From the NCBI GenBank assembly GCA_951640165.1, contig OX621259.1:1798001-1862000 (forward strand): 64,000 nt of DNA, written 5' to 3'. Positions 1 to 10,375 of this stretch are shown here, piece after piece. The DNA is from Pseudoips prasinana (lineage: Eukaryota > Arthropoda > Insecta > Lepidoptera > Nolidae). Made by a program: the position numbers and the translations under genes. Under the pieces are notes generated by a model. It saw only the letters and a list, made by a program, of their open reading frames with translations. It was not told the DNA's origin and did no database searches. Each line of letters starts with the position of its first letter. Within the stretch, counting starts at the first letter, position 1.

Positions 1-31
1 TTTTTATCAAACTCAAAATATTTATTTACTA

Positions 32-359
32 CTAGCTGTGCCCCGCAGTTTTACCTGCGTTCAATTTTATAAATTATCCCAGCTCCTCTCCCGTAAGTGA
101 TAGTGTGATAATATGTAGTCTATATGTTGACCCGACCTCTCAGTAATATTCATGCAAAATTTTAAGTAAATCCATGCAGTACTTTTTGAGTTTAGCCCGG
201 ACATACATGCAGACAAACAGATACACAGACAATAATTCTAAAAACTATACTTTTGTCAACGATATCGATAGTAGATCACGGCCCAAGTATCCTTTTTTAA
301 AAATATTCAATGTACGTACAGTTTTGAGTTTCCTACGATTTTATCATATGTATAGATAA
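32..359 (+). repeat. RTE-like non-LTR tail, dispersed copy (family R)
   Basis: Copy of a short dispersed element that opens with CTAGCTGTGCCCCGC and ends in TATGTATAGAT. The same sequence recurs at 597-910, and its 3' three quarters make up the tandem array at 7339-9698. It has no coding capacity. The fixed 3' end and variable 5' truncation fit the 3' tail of an RTE-type LINE or a SINE moved by one. Orientation is set by the conserved 3' terminus. Confidence 0.75.
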
Positions 360-596
360 GTGTTGGTACATTGTAGATCTTATAATGGTTGTAAATAAAT
401 CCTTGACACTTAGGCATAATAATAGTGACTTTGATACTATCTGGTATGGCGTTAAATATACATACGTCCACACATAATAGTTTATGATCTATTCTCAGAT
501 TTACCGAATATACACAAAGAAATAATAAAAATCGGTCAAGCCTTTTCGGAGGAGTTTGGCTACAGACACTGTGACACGGGAATAATATATTATGTA

Positions 597-910
597 CTAG
601 CTGTGCCCCGCGGTTTTACCCGCGTTTAATTTTATAAATTATCACAGTTCCTCCCCCGTAGGCGATAGCGTGATAATATGTAGCCTATATGTTGACCCGA
701 CCTCTTAGTAATATTCATGCAAAATTTGAAGTAAATCCATGCAGTACTATATGAGTTTAGCCCGGACATACATACAGACAAAACAGACAAAAATTCTAAA
801 AACTATATTTTTGGCTTCGATATCGATTGTAGACCACGCCCCAAGTATCCTTAAAAAAAATATTCAATGTACAGTTTTGACTTTCCTACGATTTTATTAT
901 ATGTATGTAT
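597..910 (+). repeat. RTE-like non-LTR tail, second copy (family R)
   Basis: Begins CTAGCTGTGCCCCGCGG and ends TATGTATGTAT. It aligns along its whole length with the copy at 32-359. The short spacing between the two copies suggests this region is a landing zone for the family. Confidence 0.75.
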
Positions 911-924
911 ATTAAAATAATTAT

Positions 925-1007
925 AGCAGCGTCTCTCTGGGTACTATGACCAACATACTGTGATCGCCAACCCATCTGTCAAGCGTGGCGAATAAGGCAT
1001 ATCCCCT
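925..1007 (+). repeat. LINE 3'-end fragment
   Basis: Contains the stretch reading CGCCAACCC..CTGTCAAGCGTGGCGA..ATATCCCCT. The same stretch occurs at 42840-42890 (plus) and 49985-50215 (minus), where it precedes the CAGCAGTGGA motif of a LINE 3' end. This copy is cut off by the inverted-repeat element that follows. Confidence 0.6.
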
Positions 1008-1010
1008 AAG

Positions 1011-1534
1011 TGTCTATGCACACCACGTTTTTTAAACGCGCCGTAAGACGCGCGTTTGTAACGATACAGACGCGATACGCACACAAGTCAGACGGAGCCT
1101 ATAGACCTTTGCACACCTGTGTAAATTCAAATACGCGTTTGAATCTATACAGACCCGCGTGTGAAGCGATGCAGACGCGATGCAAACGCGTGTGTATCGA
1201 TACAAACTACAAAAAAAAACGATAATTAAACCTACACATGATCCTTGACAATAACTTAATTTTAGTTACTGTTATAAAATCTTATTGTAAATTATTTCCT
1301 ACAATCCGTGTACCTAAATATCTATATGTACCTAGAAATAATTATATATTACTGCGAACATGTTCTGACTATTTACAAGCGCTTTTTTAAAGTCTACGTG
1401 AATAAAACCTTTTTTATTTATTATTATTTTATTAACATCAACAAACTGCTCCGTAGGATCAAAGCGCTTCGTCAACGCGCGTTTCTAAGACGCTGCGTCG
1501 ACGGCGCGTTTTTAAAACGTGGTGTGCACAGGCT
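1011..1534. mobile_element. 524-bp inverted-repeat element with CpG-rich ends (MITE-like)
   Basis: The left end (TGTCTATGCACACCACG) and the right end are inverted copies over about 60 bp, including an inverted AAACGCGCCGT. CTAAG flanks both ends (1006-1010 and 1535-1539), fitting a 5-bp target duplication. The left half (1020-1205) is CpG-rich and repeats GCGAT-CAGACGCGAT-type motifs. The AT-rich core (about 1210-1435) matches the core of the element at 47542-48020, which has different ends. No transposase is present. Confidence 0.6.
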
Positions 1535-1930
1535 CTAAGTTGATCCATTTTACAGCTGTTATGAGAGTGAGTGAGATCATTTAACAAAGATAATGCTATC
1601 CCGCTTTAAATACTCAAGTAACTAGGAAATGAAAAGCGCAAATAACTGTCAGTAGCAATGAGAAAACGCGGAGTATTTTTGTACTACTATCTCTGCGTCC
1701 TTTTGTGCTAAGTATTTGGAGCGTACGTAATAGAATAATTTATTTGGGACATCGTGGTACACAACTCAGAACAAACACGATATTTTCCGTATCACCAGCA
1801 GCATGCCGGAAGAACCTAACAAAAGACCGGAAGTTAATTTGTTTTTGTTTATTTCACTTGATATTTTTGTCTGGAAGATTATACATATGGCACATTTACA
1901 TGATATTTTTATTATACGTGAGGTGTGCAA
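1535..1930. other. Unassigned AT-rich sequence
   Basis: No repeat family, RNA gene or coding motif recognised. A 173-residue open frame across 1705-2226 has no domain and runs into a LINE 3' fragment, so I treat it as chance. Confidence 0.4.
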
Positions 1931-1934
1931 AGAT

Positions 1935-2000
1935 CGTGACAAATGGTAATCCGTTGTCTCTGCCTACCCCTCTGGGAAACAGGCGTGAGTCTATGTATGA
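1935..2000 (+). repeat. LINE 3'-coding-end fragment
   Basis: Closely matches the last codons and stop of the LINE reading frame ending at 60419: GATCGTGACAAATGG, then GTTGTCTCTGCCTACCC, then GGCGTGAGTCTATGTATG. It is a 5'-truncated insertion of that LINE family. Confidence 0.7.
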
Positions 2001-2560
2001 GTCTATCTATGTAAGATTATACATTTCTTGGGAATTGTTAATTCATCGGAAGTGTGGGTTACTACATATTCTTATACTACCTCCACATATCCATAAGATA
2101 CGTTCTAACAATTTACATATTATTATTTATAATTTTTTCTATGTCTGGGTGTGCGTCCTAGGTTCGCATATTTGTAAAGTGACCCGCGATACATGGATTT
2201 ATTTCCCTTATAATATGTGTGAATAATGAGTGTAAATTTGTACGTGTCTAGATGATATCTCAAGCTTTATTGAACCTACATGATATTAAATGATAACCTT
2301 CGACGCAAAAACGACGGGGTATCTATTATAAGTTTGACGTGTCTGTGTGTGTGTCTGTCGGTGGCATCGTGGCTTTCGAACGGTTGAATCGAGTTTTGTG
2401 TGAACATTATTGCTATTCTAAATACAACACTTAAAAATATAAATCAAATGCACAGTTTGTTAAGGTGTCACAACATGCACAGATTCATGACACTATTGAA
2501 ATCAATAAAAATCTAAATGTATATAACACATTGAACGCAAATAAACATCGAAGCATTCCT
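2001..2560. other. Mostly unassigned; weak dispersed-repeat match at 2305-2400
   Basis: The part near 2310-2385 (ATCTATTATAAGTTTGACGTG, then GTGGCATCGTGGC) resembles a common lepidopteran repeat tail known to me. The rest shows nothing I can name. Confidence 0.3.
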
Positions 2561-2650
2561 AGCTCGCGAAAATGACCCAGCGCAGATTGTGCCACGGTAG
2601 GCGGGGCTTAAAATTGTGCCGCGGACCGAGTTTGCGCACTACAGGCATCA

Positions 2651-2747
2651 ATGGCGGTCATCTGTCAGTTATTGGTTTCAGCGTGTTTAATTTACAAAAA
2701 TGCAAATCTCATTTGCATAACAAGAGTGTTGGAATTAGTTATTACGG
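2651..2747 (+). other. Possible first coding exon (weak candidate)
   Basis: A CpG-richer stretch (about 2560-2660) is followed by ATG at 2651, 32 open codons, then a strong donor, GGGTAAGTAC, with GT at 2748. The encoded residues are hydrophobic (MAVICQLLVSACLIY at the start) and match no family I know. Without an acceptor or a second exon this may be chance. Confidence 0.2.
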
Positions 2748-2917
2748 GTAAGTACATCGCTATATATTTTAATTTTATTAAAAATGAAGTCAATCTAATT
2801 CACACAAAATATATGGTGATGTTGTTATGCAAACGAATCAATTTATTTTTCGACACAAAAATTATGATAAATATTTTTATTTATTATAATTATTCATTTT
2901 ATAACAATCTTAGATAA

Positions 2918-3640
2918 AATACTCAGCATCTTTAGAGTTTTACAAAAGAATGGTAATGGTGGTATTAAAATTGCTTAGTTTCTTCAGATTTTCACTTGAT
3001 CTAAAGTGAAGAGAACTATAGACGAAAGCCGTTCCTTTGGAAAGGAATGCAATTGAATGGAGCCCAAATAAAACGACAAGGGTATTTAAAAAAAATGACT
3101 CAACTATAGATATATTCTCATGCACGGAAAATGCATTCCTAACGGTTGCAGGACTTCACATTGAGGCATTGACTATTGAGAGCAGTATACAGTAACTTCT
3201 TATTGAGATTTTCTTTTTCTAATATTATGTAGTATATACATAATATTAGAGAACTTTTCACTTTTTTAACATGGTTAATAAATTAGCTAAGTATAGTATA
3301 GTACCTATAGATTATGAATGTAAAAAATATTAAGAGTGTGTCACTTATTGTGCTTGGAATTATCTGTAAGCAATAAGATATCTGTAATAAATAAATAAAC
3401 AAATTATACCTGTGAAAACTTTTAATTGTCCTTCATCTTTTATTCTGTTTGCCATTTGTATTCTAGCTGTAAGTTTTCCTTAAGTAATAAAATAAAATTG
3501 ATAAGCATCAAAATATCTATGTATATTTCAGTATGTTGTACACCAATTGCCTAATTTCTATTGATTTATTTACCTTATGTATCTAATAAAGTTATATTCT
3601 TTCTTTCTATATCATATTGAGAACACCTTCCCGGTCGCAG
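2918..3640. other. Unassigned AT-rich sequence
   Basis: No coding or repeat signature recognised. The end (TAATAAAGTTATATTCTTTC, 3583-3602) looks like the 3' tail of an old retroelement and abuts the GC-rich exon-like block. Confidence 0.35.
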
Positions 3641-3748
3641 GTGGTGCTGGAAGCGCGCGCTGTCTGCGCGCGGCGTCTGTTCGCGTACCGCGCCGCCGTG
3701 CTCCGCGCGCACCAACCCATATACCTGCTCGTGGATGCTGCTATTGTT
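3641..3748 (+). other. Candidate host exon, 36 codons, flanked by AG and GTGAGT
   Basis: A sharply GC-rich 108-bp block in AT-rich surroundings. It is preceded by a pyrimidine-rich stretch and CAG (3638-3640) and followed by GTGAGT (3749-3754). It is open in one frame, beginning VVLEARAVCARRLFAYR and ending LLVDAAIV, and its length is a multiple of three. I do not recognise the protein. The frame runs on into the LINE reverse transcriptase downstream, which I read as coincidence caused by a 5'-truncated insertion. A decayed captured gene piece is the alternative. Confidence 0.35.
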
Positions 3749-3778
3749 GTGAGTACTATATCAACCTGTGGCCTCCTG

Positions 3779-4459
3779 TGTAAAATCATTCCTTTGTTTA
3801 AAGCTGGTGATACTTCAGACCCTTCAAATTTTCGACCTGTTTCCGTGCTGCCCACTCTTGGTAAAATATTTGAAAACCTTATGCTTAGCCAGCTGCTCAG
3901 ACACTTTAATATACATAATTTACTACACCGGAAACAGTTTGGATTCACAAAGGGTTGTTTAACCATAGATGCAGGAGTCAACTTATTAAAAAGTATATTC
4001 GCGGCTTGGGAAAACTCTCAAGATGCATTAGGTATCTTTTGCGATTTGTCCAAAGCGTTCGATTGCGTTCACCATGATACTCTGGTCAGAAAATTACACC
4101 ACTACGGTATTAGGAACAAGGCTCTCGAACTTCTGACTTCTTACTTGGGCAATAGAATTCAGAAGGTCGAAATAAACGGTAAACTATCTCCGGGATCTCC
4201 AGTGGTAATGGGCGTCCCACAGAGGTCAATTCGTGGCCCGTTTTTGTTTTTAATTTATATAAATGACTTACCTTACTATGTAAGGGATGAGCATGAGATT
4301 GTGTTGTTTGCAGATGATACTTCCTTGACGTTCAAAATAAACCGACAATTAAGCAATTTTGACGATGTTAATGATGCAATCTCTAAAGTTGTTCATTGGT
4401 TTTGTAGCAGCTCATACTTAGTACTTACGTATTGTTATACAAATGTTATAAAGAGGTAA
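3779..4459 (+). pseudogene. Non-LTR retrotransposon reverse transcriptase fragment (CR1/Jockey-type)
   Basis: This encodes part of the reverse transcriptase that copies LINE RNA into DNA at a nicked target. Visible RVT_1 motifs in order: KIIPLFKAGD; FRPVSVLPTLGKIFE; the QFGFTKG region; motif A FCDLSKAFDCVHHD; the motif B region GVPQRSIRGP; motif C FADDTSL. Motif B normally reads GVPQGSILGP, so two residues are altered in the template-binding loop. The EN domain, the start and the C-terminal part are missing, so the copy is dead and truncated at both ends. A minus-strand piece of the same family lies at 58455-58615. Confidence 0.85.
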
Positions 4460-4665
4460 CGTTTGTAAGTTTGTGACGTTGTAAGGGGTACATAAAGCTA
4501 CGTTATTGTGGAGTGTCATAAGCTATGAAAACACTCCACGATAACGTAGCTTTCTGGTGGTGAAATAATTTTGAAGATCGGTTCAGTAGATCCAGAGATT
4601 ACCCCTTACAACGTCACAAAATTACAAACGTTACTCCTTTATAATATTAGTATAGATTAATCAGC
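4453..4665. repeat. Facing pair of RTE tails forming an inverted repeat
   Basis: The arms at about 4453-4490 and 4603-4640 are near-exact reverse complements (GTAACGTTTGTAA, then TTGTGACGTTGTAAGGGGTA). An inner pair pairs as well (AAAGCTACGTTAT-GTGGAGTG, about 4494-4553). The right half contains GATCGGTTCAGTAG and ends TATTAGTATAGAT, a typical RTE 3' tail. It is best explained by two tails in opposite orientation, the left one truncated. Confidence 0.6.
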
Positions 4666-4774
4666 TCAGCTATGAAAAATTCCAAAATTATAACGCATCT
4701 TTACTTAAACTTGAATAATGTAATCCAAGTTGCGAGAAAAACGGGCAGGGAGAAAAATATTTATAACTCAGAAT

Positions 4775-4893
4775 GAGGTTCTGGATTCAAATTCCGGGTC
4801 GGAGAAATAAGAGATTTTTTTTAAGATCGTTCTGTTGACTAAGTTTTGCAGTATCAGCTATCTAGCTATCTGGGGATTGGCGGTATCACACCC
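4775..4893 (+). repeat. Degenerate SINE B fragment
   Basis: Weak but ordered match to the full SINE B at 36411-36775: box-B-like GGATTCAAATTCC, the GGGTCGG block, and GGGATTGGCGGTAT before the C-run. Confidence 0.4.
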
Positions 4894-4929
4894 CAGTGTT
4901 TACCGCACTAACACTATGTGGAATCAATT

Positions 4930-5116
4930 AACTGCGGTGGTCTTTCCGGTATGACATGGCAACCTTCAAGAAGCGATCCTATTCGCTTCTAAAAAGGCCG
5001 GCAACGTACTTGCGGCTCCTCTAGTGCTGCAGGTGTCCATGGGCGCTGGTGATCACTTACCATCAGGTGACCCACTTGCTCGTTGGCCTTGCTATCACAT
5101 AAATGAAAAAAAAAAT
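4930..5116 (+). repeat. LINE 3'-UTR fragment with A-rich tail
   Basis: Contains GGCCGGCAACGTACTTGCGG, GGTGTCCATGGGCG, GGTGATCACTTACCATCAGG and a terminal A-run. Minus-strand copies of the same family are at 21757-22045, 43855-44090 and 54795-55105. The 3' A-tail gives the orientation. Confidence 0.75.
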
Positions 5117-5155
5117 AAGTTGCCCCTGTAAATCGTGTATATAGACATATCGCTT

Positions 5156-5296
5156 TGTACAGACGCCGGCAAATCCAGCTACCCCATCTGTCAAATTTCT
5201 TATATGGAGTTTCAACTTTATCATAAAAGCATAAGGTTCACTTTCAATTGGAGAAATTTGACTGATTGGGTTAGCCTGATGTGCTGTGTCTGTACA
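5156..5296. mobile_element. Palindromic MITE-1, copy 1 (141 bp)
   Basis: The ends are inverted repeats based on TGTACAGACGCC..GCTACCCCA-TCTGTCAAATTTC, here somewhat decayed. Other copies are at 30308-30449 and 42107-42249. The non-symmetric core shows that this copy and the one at 42107 share orientation, while the one at 30308 is inverted. There is no coding capacity. Confidence 0.75.
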
Positions 5297-5554
5297 TAGA
5301 GACCGTCGACGTGTTATTCATTATTCATATTTAAACTCTGAATTTCATTTGAATGTTCCATATTTATATTTGGTTTCATATTTTTATGGATTTGCAGCGA
5401 TTTTGTTTCATTACTTTGCACGTATTTATTATTTGTGTAAATAAAAATATTGATTTGAATAGAAATGGTACAGCTACGTACCAATTTAAAACTTATAACG
5501 TGTTCCAGATTCCAATTCCAGATTCTTATCAGTGAGAGTATATTATTTAATTTA
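5297..5554. other. Unassigned AT-rich sequence
   Basis: Nothing recognisable; the small open frames on both strands lack any motif. Confidence 0.3.
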
Positions 5555-5985
5555 CACGATGATGATGATGTAGCCCATTGTCGCACTCCAGGGCACTAGC
5601 TTTCTCTCAATGAAAGGACATAGGCCATAGTCCATCACACTGACCTAGTGCGGGTTGGCAGAGTTCACATACCATCAAGCCAAGCACACACCGGTCCGTT
5701 AATGATTGGCGAGGTTAAGCAAATAGGCTCGTTGTCAGTCCATAGTTTTGAAAAGTTGGAGGGCACGTTAAGCCTGGTCGGTCCTGGTTGTAATCATTAG
5801 TCAACAGTCTTTAAGCTATGTCGGAGGCCTAAAAGGCGGCTTGAATAACTCTGACACTGGGGTAAACACTGCCCTATGATAAGCAGTAACATCAAGAACG
5901 TTGTGAGAAGTCTTAAACATCCAGGTTTCTCACGACATTTTTATTCTCACCGTTTTAAGTACGAGATAATTAATATAAAAAGCCT
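5555..5985 (+). repeat. LINE 3'-UTR-like block beginning GATGATGATGATG
   Basis: Contains CACTCCAGGGCA, AGGACATAGGCCA, GGCACGTTAAGCC and the block GAGG-CTA-AGG-GG-ATAACTCTGACACT. Shorter pieces of the same family are at 38083-38165 and 49766-49850. No open frame survives. Confidence 0.55.
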
Positions 5986-5989
5986 GTAA

Positions 5990-6390
5990 GTATATATATA
6001 TTAGCTTTCAAAACCATGATTGGCTTTAGTGATAGGCGATAGCTGCATTGTCTCCAGTCCGGTGGTAGGACCTGGGATAATCAGCTCGCTGTGCTCAATG
6101 ACTTATCAAATTATAGCAGTGCCTGTGCCCGTACATAGGTGCTCTTAAAGAACGTCTTCCAAGATGTATGAAATGGCTGCGTTGGCCAGAACTTAATAGC
6201 GTCCGTTTTTTATATAACTAAGACTTACTCTAAACTTCAAATTCATCCACTGGCATGAGATAAGATTCCGTTAAATGTTACTGAAATAACTTTACCGTAT
6301 GATATTTACCATAGTGCCATAGTTGTTCAAAGTGGTCGTTTTCTAGTGACCACAGCTAGGACAAATGAACGGGCCCTTCGAGACATGTAG
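5990..6390. other. Unassigned sequence
   Basis: I see no coding motif. Parts near 6020-6180 may be an old SINE or LINE tail but cannot be placed in a family. Confidence 0.25.
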
Positions 6391-6394
6391 ACGC

Positions 6395-6492
6395 TCAATA
6401 ATTAAATGCACACAAATATCTGTCCTAAGTGTGAATCGAACCCACAACCTGCGGCGTGAAAGCGTCTACCAACCACGCCAACTGGCTCGTCA
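6395..6492 (-). repeat. SINE C, tRNA-like head only
   Basis: Read on the minus strand it has a tRNA-like box A region (TGGCGTGGTTGGTAGACGC), then box B GGTTCGATTCAC and the fixed ATATTTGTGTGCAT. The body and tail of the SINE are absent. Confidence 0.75.
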
Positions 6493-7043
6493 CAATGTGT
6501 AAGAGCAGTATGCCGTATGCATCAAACAAACTCTTGACAAACTGTTTGAAAAGATCTCGTCCTTTGCTCGTATGCATACGTTTGTAACAATTCTTTTCGT
6601 TAGTACAAACTACATCTCTTTGTGCCTTTGTACAGTAAAACATTCAGAAACAAAGTACGCATGCCTCCACCTAAGACTGCTACATTTGATAAAACAGTAT
6701 TCTGTACTGTTTCTATGATATTAAATAATAAAATAATGTAAAATCTAATTTACATTGAAGGCATGAATCTATATAATAATGTATACGAGAATTTAGAGAT
6801 CATTTGAAAATCTTAGGTTAGTGATGCCAGCGCAATCCACCAATTTCCTTGATAAATCCTACCCTGTTCAGAGTATTCGTTTCATGAATGCGCTGCCAAT
6901 AACAGTGCACCAAACACAATCTTTACATATGTTCCAGCGAGTGTAAAGGATAACTACCTATCACTATAGGATCCATTGAAAGAACAAGAAGGTATTATTG
7001 TAATATAAAAGTACCTATCTAATATATTTATTATATGTATGTA
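6493..7043. other. Unassigned AT-rich sequence
   Basis: No repeat family or coding motif recognised. Confidence 0.3.
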
Positions 7044-7338
7044 CTAGCTGGTGCCCGCGACTTCGTCCGCGACAATTTTGAATGATAACCAATATAACTA
7101 CTTATTTCTAGCTAAAACAAAAAAATATAACTTTCAAAAGAAATAAGCAATATAAATTAAAGAAAACCTAACCTATAAATAACCTAGCTATGAAATAAAC
7201 TAAAGACTACTTTGCTACTGTTATTTAAAAAAAAATCCCGATGTCATCAATTGTGCTTAAGTAAAGTCAGTAAGTCAACTAAAGTAAAATAATAATCAAC
7301 GATGCATTAGTCACAAAGGTAACTCCCATTAGATTAGG
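7044..7338 (+). repeat. RTE-like element, GCCCGCGACTTCGTCCGCG subfamily, head part
   Basis: Opens CTAGCTGGTGCCCGCGACTT, the head also seen at 58686. It then loses similarity and is joined to a family R tail at about 7339, marking a junction between two related subfamilies. Confidence 0.5.
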
Positions 7339-9698
7339 TTGACCCGACCTCTAAGTAATATTAATGCAAAATTTGAAGTTAAACCATGTAGTGCTTTTTG
7401 AGTTTAGCCCGGACAAACAGACAAAAATTCTAAAAACTATATTTTTGGTTTCGATATCGATTGTAGATCACGCCACAAGTATCCTTTTAAAACAATAGAT
7501 AAGATCACAGCTCCTCCCCAGTAGGTGACAGCGTGATAATATGTAGCCTATATGTTGACCTGACCTCTTAGTAATATTAATGCAAAATTTGAAGTTAATC
7601 CATGCAGTAGTATTTGAGTTTAGCCCGGACATACATACAGACAAACAGACAAACAGACAATAATTCTAAAAACTATATTTTTGGTTTCGATATCGATTGT
7701 AGATCACGCCCCAAGTATCCTTTTAAAAAAATATTCAATGTACAGTTTTGACTTTCCTACGATTATATTATATGTATAGATAAGATCACAGCTCCTCCCC
7801 CGTAGGTGATAGCGTGATAATATATAGCCTATATTATTATGTTGACCTGACCTCTTAGTAATATTAATACAAAATTTGAAGTTAATCCATGCAGTAGTTT
7901 TTGTGTTTAGCCCGGACATACATACAGACAAACAGACAAAAATTCTAAAAACTATATTTTTGGTTTCGATATCGATTGTAGATCACGCCTCAAGTATCCT
8001 TTTAAAAAAATATTCAATGTGCAGTTTTGACTTTCCTACGATTTTATTAAATGTATAGATAAGATTACAGCTCCTCCCCCGTAGGTGATAGCGTGATAAT
8101 ATATAGCCTATATGTTGACCTGACCTCTTAGTAATATTAATGCAAAATTTGAAGTTAATCCATGCAGTAGTTTTTGAGTTTAGTCCGGACATACATACAG
8201 ACAAACAGACAAAAATTCTAAAAACTATATTTTTGGTTTCGATATCGATTGTAGATCACGCCCCAAGTATCCTTTTAAAAAAATATTCAATGTACAGTTT
8301 TGACTTTCCTACGATTTTATTATATGTATAGATAAGATCACAGCTCCTCCCCCGTAGGTGATAGCGTGATAATATATAGCCTATATGTTGACCTGACCTC
8401 TTAGTAATATTAATGCAAAATTTTAAGTAAATCCATGCAGTAGTTTTTGAGTTTAACCCGGACATACATACAGACAAACAGACAAAAATTCTAAAAACTG
8501 TATTTTTGGTTTCGATCTCGATTGTAGATCACGCCCCAAGTATCCTTTTAAAAAAATATTCAATGTACAGTTTTGACTTTCCTACGATTTTATTATATGT
8601 AAAGATAAGATCACAGCTCCTCCCCCGTAGGTGATAGCGTGATAATATATAGCCTATATGTTGACCTGACCTCTTAGTAATATTAATGCAAAATTTTAAG
8701 TTAATCCATGCAGTAGTTTTTGAGTTTAGTCCGGACATACATACAGACAAACAGACAAAAATTCTAAAACCTATATTTTTGGTTTCGATATCGATTGTAG
8801 ATCACGCCCCAAGTATCCTTTTAAAAAAATATTCAATGTACAGTTTTGACTTTCCTACGATTTTATTATATGTGTAGATAAGATCACAGCTCCTCCCCCG
8901 TAGGTGATAGCGTGATAATATATAGCCTATATGTTGACCTGACCTCTTAGTAATATTAATGCAAAATTTTAAGTAAATCTATGCAGTAGTTTTTGAGTTT
9001 AACCCGGACATACATACAGACAAACAGACAAAAATTCTAAAAACTGTATTTTTGGTTTCGATCTCGATTGTAGATCACGCCCCAAGTATCCTTTTAAAAA
9101 AATATTCAATGTACAGTTTTGACTTTCCTACGATTTTATTATATGTAAAGATAAGATCACAGCTCCTCCCCCGTAGGTGATAGCGTGATAATATATAGCC
9201 TATATGTTGACCTGACCTCTTAGTAATATTAATGCAAAATTTGAAGTTAATCCATGCAGTAGTTTTTGAGTTTAGTCCGGATATACATACAGACAAACAG
9301 ACAAAAATTCTAAAACCTATATTTTTGGTTTCGATATCGATTGTAGATCACGCCCCAAGTATCCTTTTAAAAAAATATTCAATGTACAGTTTTGACTTTC
9401 CTACGATTTTATTATATGTGTAGATAAGATCACAGCTCCTCCCCCGTAGGTGATAGCGTGATAATATATAGCCTATATGTTGACCTGACCTCTTAGTAAT
9501 ATTAATGCAAAATTTGAAATTAATCCATGCAGTAGTTTTTGAGTTTAGCCCGGACATACATACAGACAAACAGACAAAAATTCTAAAAACTGTATTTTTG
9601 GTTTCGATATCGATTGTAGATCACACCCCAAGTATCCTTTTAAAAAAATATTCAATGTACAGTTTTGACTTTCCTACGATTTTATTATATGTATAGAT
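7339..9698 (+). repeat. Tandem array of a 273-bp unit derived from the family R tail
   Basis: A partial unit (7339-7500) is followed by eight full units beginning AAGATCACAGCTCC (AAGATTACAGCTCC in the third) at 7501, 7782, 8061, 8334, 8607, 8880, 9153 and 9426. The first two are 281 and 279 bp; the other six are exactly 273 bp. Each unit runs from the middle of the dispersed element to its 3' terminus (TATGTATAGAT or a variant). Marker variants recur every 546 bp, so units 8334-8879 and 8880-9425 are a duplicated dimer. The conserved 63- and 73-codon open frames inside the units are a by-product of repetition. Confidence 0.95.
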
Positions 9699-9711
9699 GT
9701 ATATAATAGGC

Positions 9712-9917
9712 TCTGGTACTGAGTACCAATGGGTACTGTTAACAAGGTTTAAGTACACCGACAACTGACCTTTTATATAATCTTGTCTGGAAGTGATCAC
9801 ATGTTCGTGATAAGACCGCCAATAGTATACATTTTTATTATAATATGCTCATGTACTGTGTGATTTTACTATTGGTGTCCATTAAAGACTTAATCTATCT
9901 TTCTATCTATTGTATTA
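9712..9917 (+). repeat. Jockey-type LINE 3' end
   Basis: Contains ATCTTGTCTGGAAGTGATCAC, TTCGTGATAAGACCGCC and a downstream TTGGTGTCCATTAAAGAC with a microsatellite-like tail (TCTATCTTTCTATCTAT). This matches the common lepidopteran Jockey-type LINE 3' UTR known to me. The pogo element inserted at the end of the tail. Confidence 0.6.
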
Positions 9918-9919
9918 TA

Positions 9920-9942
9920 GGGTAAAAGTGGGATAGTTGCCC
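9920..9942. repeat. Left terminal inverted repeat of the pogo element
   Basis: 23 bp starting GGGTAAAAGTGGG, an exact reverse complement of 13215-13237; preceded by target TA. Confidence 0.93.
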
Positions 9943-10375
9943 CACATTTTGAAATTGATTTTTATTTCCTACAAATAAATTATATTTAAACCAATTTTTC
10001 AATGTAATCGTACATTAGTCTATTATTTATTATATTTTAAAAAGAATTTCAATGCAGCTATTGCTTATACATATAGAAAAAAACAAAAGTTACAGTACTA
10101 GTTCTGAGTATAGATGCCTCTTATATGGGTTAGATGCCCCGATGCTGTTGTCACTATGAGGATAGTTGCCCTTAGGTATAAATCAAAGCATATTTATAGT
10201 TAACAAGTTTTATTTTAATATTTAGTTATGGCACATTACACTTTGGTTTTAATTTTCATATTCTTTCACTAATCAGCTTCAGAAAAAGAATATTCTTCAC
10301 TTTGGTTTATTCTACTTCTTCACTTAGGTATATTTCACAATAATATTATATATAATTATTATTAGTTCTTATATT

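Noticed and set aside
1705..2226. 173-codon open frame
   Set aside because: It runs into the LINE 3' fragment at 1935-2000 out of that LINE's coding context; composition is random-looking.
3617..4459. A single fused gene from the GC-rich block to the reverse transcriptase
   Set aside because: The initiator would be TTG, the LINE homology starts only at about 3779, and a splice donor separates the parts; a chance in-frame join is simpler.
7704..9696. Seven or more conserved small proteins (63 or 73 codons) on both strands in the array
   Set aside because: They repeat because the DNA repeats at 273 bp. Both strands are open in the same place, and no domain or start context supports coding.
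7339..9698. CRISPR-like array
   Set aside because: Units are contiguous 273-bp copies of an insect retroelement tail without unique spacers, and the genome is eukaryotic.
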